A program made the translations under genes and the position numbers. Positions 27,393-35,941 of a DNA stretch of 64,000 nt are shown in pieces. The notes beneath the pieces were generated by a model. That model searched no databases, was not told the origin of the DNA, and saw only the letters and a list, made by a program, of their open reading frames with translations. Origin of the DNA: Campylobacterales bacterium (GTDB taxonomy: Bacteria; Campylobacterota; Campylobacteria; Campylobacterales; Sulfurimonadaceae). Position 1 is the first letter of the stretch. Each line of letters opens with the position of its first letter. Location: positions 1-64,000 of the forward strand of contig JAPLGP010000031.1 of the NCBI GenBank assembly GCA_026390075.1, written 5' to 3'.

Positions 27393-27468
27393 ACTGCTTC
27401 GTTCCAATGCACGGTAAATCAAAACTAAGCTAGGAGCACTATTTGCTTAAGCTCCACAAAAAAGATGA

Positions 27469-27822
27469 AGTAAGAGAATAACACACTTATTAGATAGATT
27501 TAGAGCATTGCCAGATTACAGAAAATGTAAACAGCTTAAATTCAATGTAGGTGAAGTTATGTTTATGTCATTACTTTCAATACTAATTGGAGCTAACGGT
27601 TATATGGATATGGGGCTTTGAATAAAAAGTAAAAAAAGAGAATTACAAAAGTTTTTAGGTCATGTTTTTATAGCACCTGATGATAATACAATACGAAATG
27701 TATTTTTAAATATAGATACACAAGAACCTGATAAATTATTTGAAGAGTGGTCTCGTTTGATTGCGAATAAAACTGTATCAAGATTAAATATTGTAGCATC
27801 TGATGGCAAAAGAATGAGGATA
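27469..27822 (+). pseudogene. N-terminal remnant of an ISAs1-type transposase
   Basis: Conceptual translation gives RFRALPDYRKCKQLKFNVG, SLLSILIGANGY, an in-frame TGA at 27619-27621, then NTIRNVFLNIDTQEP and VASDGKRMR. This follows the N-terminal region of ISAs1/H-repeat-associated DDE transposases up to the first catalytic Asp (family pattern AIDGK). The rest of the gene and the element ends are missing: the homology stops where an inverted pair of DUS-like 11-mers begins. Its upstream frame is also closed by a TGA at 27466. Clearly dead. The remaining bases of 27376-27866 hold only the repeats. Confidence 0.7.
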
Positions 27823-27826
27823 TTAT

Positions 27827-27850
27827 TTCCACATGCCACGGCATGTGGAA
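27827..27850. terminator. Inverted pair of DUS-like 11-mers (perfect 12-base stem)
   Basis: TTCCACATGCC and GGCATGTGGAA face each other across a 2-base gap. With the flanking T and A the arms are 12 bases and perfect. It lies between a rightward unit and the convergent leftward NosL gene ending at 27867, and could act as a bidirectional terminator. Confidence 0.7.
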
Positions 27851-27866
27851 ATCTCAGAATTTAGTA

Positions 27867-28313
27867 TTATTTGAATGCTCTTTTTAAAACTTCATTAAAA
27901 TCAATAGTTTCTTGATTTTCTTTGATACTCTCTTTTGTTTTGTGCGCAGAAAAACCATAACCCATTGGAGTAATGTTTTGTGTATCATAAAATGCCGTTC
28001 TTGCATTTATCCACTCTCCGCTGTTCACATCTGTTACCCAAATAAGTGCTTTATCTTTCCATGTTATTTTCTCATCATCAAACCAAATAGCCATACAGCC
28101 TAAGTCATCAAACATATATGTTTTAGCATTCTCTGGATTTTTCACTTGTACCGCATTTTTTCTATCACTCACAACCATCACACATCTAGCACACATATCT
28201 CTATCCCAGTGAACCTCTGCCATTTCAGTTTTAGATTTTTCACCACAACCCACAAACAATGAAAAAACGAGTAAAGAATAAAAAGCAGAAAGTACCATCT
28301 TAGATTTTAGCAT
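27867..28313 (-). CDS. NosL-family lipoprotein
   Basis: 148 residues from ATG 28311-28313. Lipoprotein signal with Cys in LFVGCGEK, then the NosL pattern: CARCVMVVSDRKNAVQV (CxxC-M copper site), MFDDLGCMAIW and GYGFSAHK. NosL is a Cu(I)-binding lipoprotein that helps mature nitrous oxide reductase. No nosZ is in the window. It is the last gene of a leftward cluster that contains a second NosL domain protein and an ABC transporter. Confidence 0.85.
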   Translation of the reverse strand: MLKSKMVLSAFYSLLVFSLFVGCGEKSKTEMAEVHWDRDMCARCVMVVSDRKNAVQVKNPENAKTYMFDDLGCMAIWFDDEKITWKDKALIWVTDVNSGEWINARTAFYDTQNITPMGYGFSAHKTKESIKENQETIDFNEVLKRAFK

Positions 28314-28339
28314 TACATAACTCCGTTTAAAAAATATTT

Positions 28340-29299
28340 TTATAACCACACACCATTTTTGATGTAAAAAAGTATTGGATACGATGTAAGTAATATAACA
28401 TAGAGAAAATTAAATAAAAGTGATATTTTATAGTTTTTAAAAATCTCATTTTCTGATGTTCTTAAAAGACCCACAATCAGACCATAAAATGTACCTATAA
28501 ATAAAAAAACATAAATCAAATATCCTACAAAATAGTACTCTTTTTGTAAAAAACAAAACGGACAATGATGTGTTGGAAGCTCATAAATATATGTCCCAAA
28601 AAACGATATAAGCGCTATGAGAGAGATAATAATAAATATTGCATTACTAAGTGCAAAAGCGTATCTCTTCTTTAAAAAATAAAAGAGGACTATGAGTAAA
28701 AAATTAGCATAAAACAGAACCACTAGAACGGGTGTTTGAATACGAAATATCGTAGATATATAAGAACTTGAAGCACTTGAATAAATTGCTCCACAGCAAT
28801 CCACTACCTTCTCCACATCTATGGCATGAAACATCATCGCTTCAAGCACCAACTCGAACATTAAGAGAAAAAAAGCCACCAGAAAGATTCCAAATTTTAC
28901 TCTTGTGTAGGGCTGTTCTTCATGTTTCATATCTTCATTATGCAACACTAACCAATACGCAAAAAGATATAAATTTAAAATTTTCAACACAATAAGATAA
29001 GTTCCATACTCCGTTGCATTTGCGACTCCTGCGGCACACATCGCACCTGTGAGCAGTGCAGATATTTTATCAAGAGTAAAAATAAAAAATAAAAAGAGAG
29101 GTACTTTTATGACAAAAATATATTTTATAATGGTCGCACTTAGAAAGCTCTGTTTTTCTAAATTGTACTGTGCTTGGCATGTGGAATTACTATCCCAATA
29201 TAAAAATATTTTAACACTATAAAAAAAGGCGATGATTGCAAAAAAAGCAAAGAGTGTATTTAAAATATAAAGTGTTAAAACTTCAGGAGAGAGAATCAT
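28340..29299 (-). CDS. Polytopic membrane protein with a CPFC motif
   Basis: 319 residues with about eight membrane helices. A THHCPFCFLQ segment at the start of a late helix resembles the thiol site of DsbB/VKOR-like quinone-linked oxidoreductases or a copper-handling site, and a CC pair occurs earlier (VVDCCGAIY). I do not recognise the family by name. It lies between an ABC ATPase (overlap 4 bases) and a NosL gene, so copper or thiol handling in the same pathway is a reasonable inference. Exact 11-mer at 29176, read as STCQ in the first loop. Confidence 0.65.
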   Translation of the reverse strand: MILSPEVLTLYILNTLFAFFAIIAFFYSVKIFLYWDSNSTCQAQYNLEKQSFLSATIIKYIFVIKVPLFLFFIFTLDKISALLTGAMCAAGVANATEYGTYLIVLKILNLYLFAYWLVLHNEDMKHEEQPYTRVKFGIFLVAFFLLMFELVLEAMMFHAIDVEKVVDCCGAIYSSASSSYISTIFRIQTPVLVVLFYANFLLIVLFYFLKKRYAFALSNAIFIIISLIALISFFGTYIYELPTHHCPFCFLQKEYYFVGYLIYVFLFIGTFYGLIVGLLRTSENEIFKNYKISLLFNFLYVILLTSYPILFYIKNGVWL

Positions 29300-29964
29300 G
29301 AACGAATGATTCCATTATGGATTTTTATCTCTAAATCAACAAAATCAAGGTTAAAAAAGAGAGGGTCGTGTGTAGCGATGACAATAGTTTTATTTAAAGA
29401 TTTTAGCTCTTTGAGTATTTCTATAAAACTAAGAGAGAGTTTCTCATCAAGGTTTGCTGTTGGCTCATCCGCTAGGATAATTTTTGGATTATTTACATTC
29501 GCTCTGGCGATGGCAACGCGTTGTTGTTCCCCGCCTGAGAGGTTTTTCACAAGTGTATCTGCTTTATGTGCTATATGAAACATATCCATGACCTTGGAGA
29601 GTTTTTCCTCTGCATCCTTGGCATGTGGATTGAGCGGAACTAATGGCAGTAAGATGTTATCTTTGACACTTAGATTGGGTAAAAGGTTGTATTTTTGAAA
29701 TATAAATCCAATGTTATCGCGTCTATAAATGGATGCAAAGTTATCGGAGAGTTTAGAAATCTTCTTGCCATCAACGAGAACTTCCCCACTTGTAGGTTTA
29801 CTTAGAGCTGCTATGAGAGACAAAATAGTACTTTTACCACTTCCACTCGCACCTTTTAAAACAACCACCGCACCCTCTTTTATGTTCAGATTTACATCAC
29901 TCAAAGCAGTTGTCTGCGAAGCACCCTCTTCATAAATCTTTGTAACATTGTTTAGTTCTATCAT
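29296..29964 (-). CDS. ABC transporter ATP-binding protein, LolD/MacB type
   Basis: 222 residues. Walker A GASGSGKST, Q-loop FIFQKYNLLP, signature LSGGEQQRVAIA and Walker B IILADEPTANLD, all intact. It belongs to the MacB/LolD/FtsE group, which pairs with FtsX-like permeases; the matching permease is at 31067-32254, with one unrelated-looking gene between. The 11-mer variant at 29620 (GGCATGTGGAT) is read as PHA. Confidence 0.9.
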   Translation of the reverse strand: MIELNNVTKIYEEGASQTTALSDVNLNIKEGAVVVLKGASGSGKSTILSLIAALSKPTSGEVLVDGKKISKLSDNFASIYRRDNIGFIFQKYNLLPNLSVKDNILLPLVPLNPHAKDAEEKLSKVMDMFHIAHKADTLVKNLSGGEQQRVAIARANVNNPKIILADEPTANLDEKLSLSFIEILKELKSLNKTIVIATHDPLFFNLDFVDLEIKIHNGIIRS

Positions 29965-29971
29965 ATTTCAC

Positions 29972-31009
29972 TCATACCTTTAAATCAACTTCTTGAAGTG
30001 TTCCAACCCCACCGCTCTCTTTGAGATAAACCGAACTCTCTCTCAAAAGCGCTTGAGTCTTTTGATTACTATCGTTTAGGTCAAATTGTGTATTTGCACT
30101 TCCAAGGTAAAGCGCACCCACATTTTTGTCTTTTAAGCTGTAGAGATTTTCAACGCCCTGCTCGTCTTTTGTCCAAATAACCAAACTTTTAAAGATAGCA
30201 TCATTCTCATCAATCCAGTTGTTTTTGTCACTATCATAAGCCGCCAACTCTTTAAATCCATTGCCTTTTGTTGGTCCAAAAAGCTCACTTCCATTGTTGA
30301 TAGTGCCATCATGATTTTTATCGAGTGCTAAAAAACCACTTCCACTTCCTACAAAAGAGAAGGTATCGCTTTTGCCATCAAGATTCAAATCGAATTTTTT
30401 TTGTATATCGCTTATGGTAACTGTATCTGCTCCAAAATTAATAACCAAGGGGTCAGTCAAAGCATCTCCGGCTTTAAGACTGATACTCTCACTCACTTGC
30501 GTGCTGCTTTTCATGCTAAGAGCCAAAGAAAAATCAATTGACTTACCATCTTGTGACTTTACACTTCCCTGTGCAGAAAAATCTAAAGATTCTTCATGCG
30601 TTTGTGTACGCTGATAGCTATAATCAATTCCCCAACCTAAAGGTTTTATTTCATCAGTTCCTGAACTATTGGTTGGCTTATCTGCTACTGGACTTGGTGC
30701 ATTATTTGGCTGCAATTTTTTTAAAAAAGATGTATCAATCTTCTTTCCAGTTAATGCTTCAAGGGCACGAATAATTGCCATCAACTTTGGATCAATGGAT
30801 GAATCACCGCTGACATTTTCTATACTCGCTGTATCTTTACTCTGTTTTACTGACTTATAAAGATCGCTCAACTGAAGTTTATCAAGACGCACCGCCACCT
30901 CAGGATTATCTTCTGGCTTATCCCATTTTTTAAGAGACTCTGTCTCCACAACCCCATCTTGCTTAGTATGTGAAGAGAATAGAGAAACATTCGACTGCTC
31001 AATTTTCAT
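29972..31009 (-). CDS. EF-hand-like calcium-binding protein of unknown role
   Basis: 345 residues, no signal peptide. The C-terminal half has calcium-loop motifs: LNLDGKSDTF, DKNHDGTINNGSELFG and DSDKNNWIDENDAIF, a pattern shared with proteins related to RTX/VCBS exoproteins. The N-terminal 120 residues are low complexity and charged. It lies inside the ABC/NosL cluster, between ATPase and permease genes, but is separated from the permease by 57 bases with its own ribosome site (AGGAAGTT), so it may be an insertion into an older operon. Confidence 0.6.
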   Translation of the reverse strand: MKIEQSNVSLFSSHTKQDGVVETESLKKWDKPEDNPEVAVRLDKLQLSDLYKSVKQSKDTASIENVSGDSSIDPKLMAIIRALEALTGKKIDTSFLKKLQPNNAPSPVADKPTNSSGTDEIKPLGWGIDYSYQRTQTHEESLDFSAQGSVKSQDGKSIDFSLALSMKSSTQVSESISLKAGDALTDPLVINFGADTVTISDIQKKFDLNLDGKSDTFSFVGSGSGFLALDKNHDGTINNGSELFGPTKGNGFKELAAYDSDKNNWIDENDAIFKSLVIWTKDEQGVENLYSLKDKNVGALYLGSANTQFDLNDSNQKTQALLRESSVYLKESGGVGTLQEVDLKV

Positions 31010-31066
31010 AACTTCCTCCAGATAATATAGTCATTTATATATCGGCTAAGAAAGTTAACAATAAAC

Positions 31067-32254
31067 TCATCGAATCACTTCATCCGCTTCAAGTGTAGCA
31101 ACTCTCCATGATGGGATTATTGTTGCGGCTATGTAAATTGGAACACTTAAAAAAAAGACTAAAAAGAGTGTCTGAAAATCAAAAATAAAAGGTAATTCAA
31201 AGGATGGTTTCAGCTCTGAATAGCCTATAAATATATCTCGAAGAAGCGGTGCGCCAAAAATATAAACAAAAGCGATTGCAACTCCTACGCCAACACTATA
31301 AGAAAATAAAGAGATGATAAAGGATTCATAAAATTTCTCTTTTAATACATCATCCACTCTCCAACCTAGGGCTTTGAGTATTCCAACTTCTCTTTTTTCT
31401 TCACTGCTTAACCCACTGACTTTGTCATAGATGATGATAAAAAATGTAAAAAGTGAGATGATAAAAAGGGCTAAAAATATTCCACTTTTATAGTTAAAAA
31501 TATTTTGATAGCTCACTTTTAAATCATTTTTAGTAATTATCAGGCTATTTGGATACATCAATTTTAGTTTTGATGCTACAGTTGCTATCTCATTTTTATT
31601 TGCAACTTTTACAACTATGTCTGTTGCTTTTGACTCTGGCATATCAAAAATTTCTCGAACACTCTCTTTGGACATTACTATCATATCGTTGGATTCTAAC
31701 TGTGTATCGCCATCAAATACTCCAGCAATTGCTACTTTTTTAAGGCTACCATCACTTTTAATAAAGTTAAAATACTCTTTATAATAGCTCTCATTCATAC
31801 TCTTTTGCACACCAACGCCTATAATCATTGAAGCATTATTTTCTGCTGTACCCAAATCAAATTTATGAACAATCTTTTCAAGAGAATTTTTATACTGATT
31901 TTCATACGCATCCACTCCAACAAGAGAAAAATTCACTTTCATATTTTCAAAATAATAATATCCCCAAACTCTGGCAACAGCGTCACTTACACCTTTGATT
32001 GCAAGTATATTTTCCACTTCTTTTACATCTATATCGTAATGTTTTTTGCCCTTTGTTTTTTGAATTGTAATCTCTGGAAGTGCTTCTAGTGTTGCGTTTA
32101 ACTCATATTTTATTGAGTTTGTTATAAAAAATACAGAAGTAAGTAAAAAGGTTAAAACTATAAAAACTACACTTACAAACAGACTCTTATACTTTTGTCG
32201 GAGTATTGCATTTATCGCAAATTCTATTAAATAGATATTTATTTTATTTTTCAT
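31067..32254 (-). CDS. FtsX/MacB-like ABC transporter permease
   Basis: 395 residues. One N-terminal helix (about 22-45), a large periplasmic domain (about 50-255), then three C-terminal helices with the FtsX-family core (EEKREVGILKALGW). This is the LolC/MacB topology, used for mechanotransmission rather than substrate transport through the membrane. It likely pairs with the ATPase at 29296. Flanked by NosL genes, so a role in copper-site or periplasmic assembly is inferred. Confidence 0.85.
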   Translation of the reverse strand: MKNKINIYLIEFAINAILRQKYKSLFVSVVFIVLTFLLTSVFFITNSIKYELNATLEALPEITIQKTKGKKHYDIDVKEVENILAIKGVSDAVARVWGYYYFENMKVNFSLVGVDAYENQYKNSLEKIVHKFDLGTAENNASMIIGVGVQKSMNESYYKEYFNFIKSDGSLKKVAIAGVFDGDTQLESNDMIVMSKESVREIFDMPESKATDIVVKVANKNEIATVASKLKLMYPNSLIITKNDLKVSYQNIFNYKSGIFLALFIISLFTFFIIIYDKVSGLSSEEKREVGILKALGWRVDDVLKEKFYESFIISLFSYSVGVGVAIAFVYIFGAPLLRDIFIGYSELKPSFELPFIFDFQTLFLVFFLSVPIYIAATIIPSWRVATLEADEVIR

Positions 32255-32256
32255 TT

Positions 32257-32547
32257 TTAATCTTTTATATGAGAATGGGAGATGGCATAAGTAGCCGTGG
32301 CATGTTCTCTTAGGCTTCCGTCCTCTTGAAATATGCTAAACAAATCACTTAAGCTTCTATGTCTCACAAAACTACTTTCACTATTTATGGCTAAATCTGG
32401 AAGTCCACTGAGTTGAACAAAACTTATCTTTTTTTCAACCTGTGTTTCACTCATCTTTTTTGTAGTTCCAATATATAAAAATTCCACAGCCAAAAAAGCA
32501 AAAAGAGAGGAAAAGAGTAAAAAAAGAGATGTGCTTTTTTTATTCAT
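32257..32547 (-). CDS. Small membrane-anchored protein in the NosL/ABC cluster
   Basis: 96 residues. One N-terminal hydrophobic helix (LFLLFSSLFAFLAVEFLYI), then a short polar domain rich in Ser, His and Arg (ending HSHIKD). Probably periplasmic and membrane-anchored. It overlaps the second NosL gene by 8 bases and precedes the permease by 2 bases. Family not recognised. Confidence 0.6.
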   Translation of the reverse strand: MNKKSTSLFLLFSSLFAFLAVEFLYIGTTKKMSETQVEKKISFVQLSGLPDLAINSESSFVRHRSLSDLFSIFQEDGSLREHATATYAISHSHIKD

Positions 32548-33220
32548 CTAATTTAAAAACATCCTTTGGTGTAATATCTTTAAACAAAACTATTTTTTTT
32601 CCTTGATGATCCATATAAAAAGTTTTAGCATCACTCTCATTTTCAAATGGAATCAACTCCGCACCCATTGGGCCATAAGCATCACTCCCCAAAACAAAAT
32701 AGGCTTTTTTTGCATCTATAGCTTTTTGAGAGTAGTAATCCGTAACTAAGATTTCTTCCCCTGCTTGTTTTTCTTTAAAATAATGCTTCATCAAATCTTT
32801 CACACCATCAAAGGATAAATGATTTTTTTCATAAAAAATCTGTGCTACCCATTTTGGATATTTATAGACAAACATCCCACATACTGGGCATTTTTCATCT
32901 TTGTTTACAACTATAGTTTTTTCACTTTCCACATGCCATGAAACTCTCTTAACTTCCCACAGATACAAAGAAAGTGCTTCAAAATGTTGCTCACTTAAAG
33001 GTTTACATAGATTATCATTTTTGATAGCATTTTTCATCTCATCCTGAGAAAGATACTTTTTTAAATCTATATCTTGATTACACATTTTTTGGTATATTTT
33101 TTCGCCAACTGAATAAATCTTTTTCTCTTTTACAGTGTCACTTGGCTCTTGGCTTGCAACTACTTCTACAAAAGACAAAAGTATTACACTTAAAAAAACT
33201 ATCATTTTTTTTATAAACAT
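32540..33220 (-). CDS. NosL-domain protein with an N-terminal extension
   Basis: 226 residues. Signal peptide (MIVFLSVILLSFVEVVAS), an extension of about 90 residues with two Cys and no heme motif, and a C-terminal NosL domain: CPVCGMFVYKYPKW, LSFDGVKDLMKHY, YFVLGSDAYGPMGAELIPF. The CxxCGM and late Met motifs are the copper ligands expected in NosL. First gene of the leftward cluster. Exact 11-mer at 32927, read as WHVE just before the NosL domain. Confidence 0.85.
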   Translation of the reverse strand: MFIKKMIVFLSVILLSFVEVVASQEPSDTVKEKKIYSVGEKIYQKMCNQDIDLKKYLSQDEMKNAIKNDNLCKPLSEQHFEALSLYLWEVKRVSWHVESEKTIVVNKDEKCPVCGMFVYKYPKWVAQIFYEKNHLSFDGVKDLMKHYFKEKQAGEEILVTDYYSQKAIDAKKAYFVLGSDAYGPMGAELIPFENESDAKTFYMDHQGKKIVLFKDITPKDVFKLDE

Positions 33221-33286
33221 TTGAGTACCTTAAAATAAATAGCTTAAATATTACCAAAATTTTATTACATTAGTATTAAAAAGTAA

Positions 33287-33414
33287 TAGACTTCTTGCCA
33301 AACTCTCTTTTTAGATTGCTTCGCTTTGCTCGCAATGACGGTCATGTGCCAAGAAGGGACAACGGTCATTGCGAGAAGGAACGACGAAGCAATCTAAGTT
33401 ATGCAAGAAGTCTA
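33287..33414. repeat. Palindromic intergenic element, copy 3 (largest)
   Basis: Outer arms TAGACTTCTTGC (33287-33298) and GCAAGAAGTCTA (33403-33414) are perfect complements. Inner arms AGATTGCTTCGCTTTGCTCG and GGAACGACGAAGCAATCT match copies 1 and 2. The element fills most of the 195-base gap between the NosL cluster and the next gene, whose stop lies 2 bases from its right end. It could fold as a terminator-like long hairpin. Confidence 0.88.
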
Positions 33415-33415
33415 A

Positions 33416-35377
33416 TTATTCTACATCCTGACTAGGTGCGCCAAAATAGTACCCTTGTGAATAATTAACTCCAAGTTCAGCTATTTTATCAAACACATTT
33501 TTTGAGTGAACAAACTCGGCTATAGTTTTTATATTCATCTTTTTAGCAAATTCTACTATTGTTTGTGTAATCATTTGAGAATTTTTATCTGTATCAATGT
33601 TTTTAATCATGGAACCATCTATTTTAATGTAATCCACTTTTAACTTCATAAGATACTCAAAGTTAGAGTATCCAGTTCCAAAGTCATCTATAGATATTTT
33701 AGCCCCGTAACTTTTTGCGGTATTGATGAACTCTAAAACTTGGTCAAAATTTTCTATACCCTCTGATTCTATAATTTCAAAAACTATATTTTTACTAATA
33801 GGGCTCGTCTTTAATTTTTCAATAATAAATTTATATATCTCTTTATTTGCAATATCATCCACGGAAAGATTAATAGATACGCTATATGGCAAATGCTTAA
33901 ATCGCTCAAAAGTTTTTTCTATCATTATCATTGTGAGTTGATGATAAAGTTTATTTTTTTTAGCAAGTTCCAAGAAATGTATCGGTGCGATGAGCGTACC
34001 ATCGGCATCTACCATTCTCATGAGAGACTCGTACTTCACAATTTTTTTTGTTTTAGTATCTAAAATCGCTTGATACACTGGTACGATTTTATCCTCTTCT
34101 ATTGCGGATTTAAGTCTTTTTGTCCACTCAAGGTTTTTTTCATACTCTTTCGCCATAGTCATAGAATCATCATAAATTAAGAAATCTTTTTTTGCTTTTT
34201 TTGCAAGTTTTAGCGCTGTATCGGCATTGACGAGGAGCATCTCAGAGCCATAAGATATCCCCATCGTAGCAGTTAAACTGACTTCACTTTTATCATTTAT
34301 TTTAAATCTTTTTTTAGAAATTTTCTCACTTATCATAGATGCAAGGATTCTAAACTCATCAATATCTTTTGAAGTACTACACAAATGAGCAAATTCATCC
34401 GAATGAAGTCGATAAAGAGTCGCTTCTTTTAACATATTTTCTGACAAAAATTGAGCAAACTCTTTTAAAATAATATCCCCAGCTTCATCTCCATACAAGT
34501 CATTTATCTCTTGAAATGAGTCTATATTTATAATGATTAAAAATGAGTTCACTCTCTTTTCTAAATTCTCTGTTAATCTTCTTCTATTGTCCAAACCTGT
34601 TAAACTATCGTTATAAAATTGATTTTCAATAGAATCTAGCATACCATTAAATATATCTTTAATCGAGTCAAGTTCTTCAATATTATCATCAATTAACACT
34701 CTTTTTGTCATGTCATGTGAGCTTGTGATATTTTTTATAACATTTGAAAAGTTTTTTATTGGTTGTATCAAATATTTATTTAATTCAAAAAAGATAGCAA
34801 AGAATATTACGGCTGAAAAGACTATAAGAAATATCATAAAAAAGTTTATCAGTTCAGAGAGAGAAACTTTTAAATCCTCCACTGGATAGGAAACATCAAT
34901 AACACCTAAAACGCTCCCTAATTGCGCATTTGTATGGCATTTTAAACAATTCTCTGTTGCTACAACTGGATAAAAATACTCTATATAGTTGAGTTGTGAA
35001 ATATTTAAAAGTTCTTCCCCTGACATTGCTTTTTTAACATCACTATTTGTTTCTCGTTTTCGCTTATCTTCTTCTATCTCACCAAACCTACCTGCTACAA
35101 CTTCGCTTCTGTAAACATTCACTTTCATGCTTGCATCCACTTTATTTAATCTATCTATGACTTCATGAATATCTTCCCTATTCCATCCTCTTTGCATTGC
35201 AGAATAAAGAGATTCAAAGATGAGCATACTTGTTTTTTTTGCATCGACATGTGCTAGTTTAAAAATGGCATCTTTTTTCATATATTCACCGTATATAAAT
35301 GCTGAGAAAAGTGTAATAAAAAGGGTGGTAAATATAATTTTAGCAGTTATTTTTGCGTAGGAAGTTTTATTACTCAA
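33416..35377 (-). CDS. Periplasmic heme-c sensor with degenerate GGDEF and EAL domains
   Basis: 653 residues. TM1 (about 10-30), a periplasmic sensor domain with a c-type heme motif C144-L-K-C147-H148, TM2 (about 178-200), HAMP, a GGDEF-like domain whose active site reads HSDEF instead of GGDEF (so probably not a cyclase), and an EAL domain with ESLMR, SINLS, DDFGTGYS and KIDGSMI. The EAL motif deviates to ESL, but the catalytic Glu and DDFG are kept, so c-di-GMP hydrolysis is likely. The periplasmic heme suggests redox, oxygen or NO sensing. Confidence 0.85.
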   Translation of the reverse strand: MSNKTSYAKITAKIIFTTLFITLFSAFIYGEYMKKDAIFKLAHVDAKKTSMLIFESLYSAMQRGWNREDIHEVIDRLNKVDASMKVNVYRSEVVAGRFGEIEEDKRKRETNSDVKKAMSGEELLNISQLNYIEYFYPVVATENCLKCHTNAQLGSVLGVIDVSYPVEDLKVSLSELINFFMIFLIVFSAVIFFAIFFELNKYLIQPIKNFSNVIKNITSSHDMTKRVLIDDNIEELDSIKDIFNGMLDSIENQFYNDSLTGLDNRRRLTENLEKRVNSFLIIINIDSFQEINDLYGDEAGDIILKEFAQFLSENMLKEATLYRLHSDEFAHLCSTSKDIDEFRILASMISEKISKKRFKINDKSEVSLTATMGISYGSEMLLVNADTALKLAKKAKKDFLIYDDSMTMAKEYEKNLEWTKRLKSAIEEDKIVPVYQAILDTKTKKIVKYESLMRMVDADGTLIAPIHFLELAKKNKLYHQLTMIMIEKTFERFKHLPYSVSINLSVDDIANKEIYKFIIEKLKTSPISKNIVFEIIESEGIENFDQVLEFINTAKSYGAKISIDDFGTGYSNFEYLMKLKVDYIKIDGSMIKNIDTDKNSQMITQTIVEFAKKMNIKTIAEFVHSKNVFDKIAELGVNYSQGYYFGAPSQDVE

Positions 35378-35459
35378 GTAATCCTCTTATTTAAAAATAT
35401 AATCGTTGTGGATTATATCATAAAGAGAACTATTGTCGTTTAATTGTGCGCAAAAAATT

Positions 35460-35939
35460 TTAAGCGATTCTAAGTAACATAAGCCTTCTGATAAATAACA
35501 CAAGTAAAGAGAGTGCTAAAATCTTAAAATCCAACTCACTCGCCATGTGAATATTTGCAAATGTATCACTTTGTGTTGCTTCCATTCCAAGACCTTGCAT
35601 AACAAGAATTTTAGGTGCATACACAGCACTAAACATAAGTGAAGAAAACAAAACACTCGCAGCAGAACCAAAAGCAATGGCATCTCTTTGACCCATTTTA
35701 TACCATACAGCTTCGTACAAACCAACGGCAATTGCTACAACATAAAGCCAGTAACTAAACTTATGAAACACCGCACCCATAATAATTCCAGAGTTGTATT
35801 TGTTAAGAGTTACATCTATTAAAATTCTATCCGAATGAAAAATAGTAGGTGCAACTACCGCACCCAAAACCATAACCGCACCAAATGTAGCTGCAATAAG
35901 AATAAGATAACTAAAATCTGCATATATTTTTTTATTCAA
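35460..35939 (-). CDS. DUF4149-type membrane protein
   Basis: 159 residues with four membrane helices and the DUF4149/TMEM205-like pattern (GAVMVLGAVVAPTIF, GIIMGAVFHKFSYW). Function unknown. Ends 2 bases before prmC on the same strand, so probably co-transcribed with it. Confidence 0.7.
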   Translation of the reverse strand: MNKKIYADFSYLILIAATFGAVMVLGAVVAPTIFHSDRILIDVTLNKYNSGIIMGAVFHKFSYWLYVVAIAVGLYEAVWYKMGQRDAIAFGSAASVLFSSLMFSAVYAPKILVMQGLGMEATQSDTFANIHMASELDFKILALSLLVLFIRRLMLLRIA

Positions 35940-35941
35940 TT

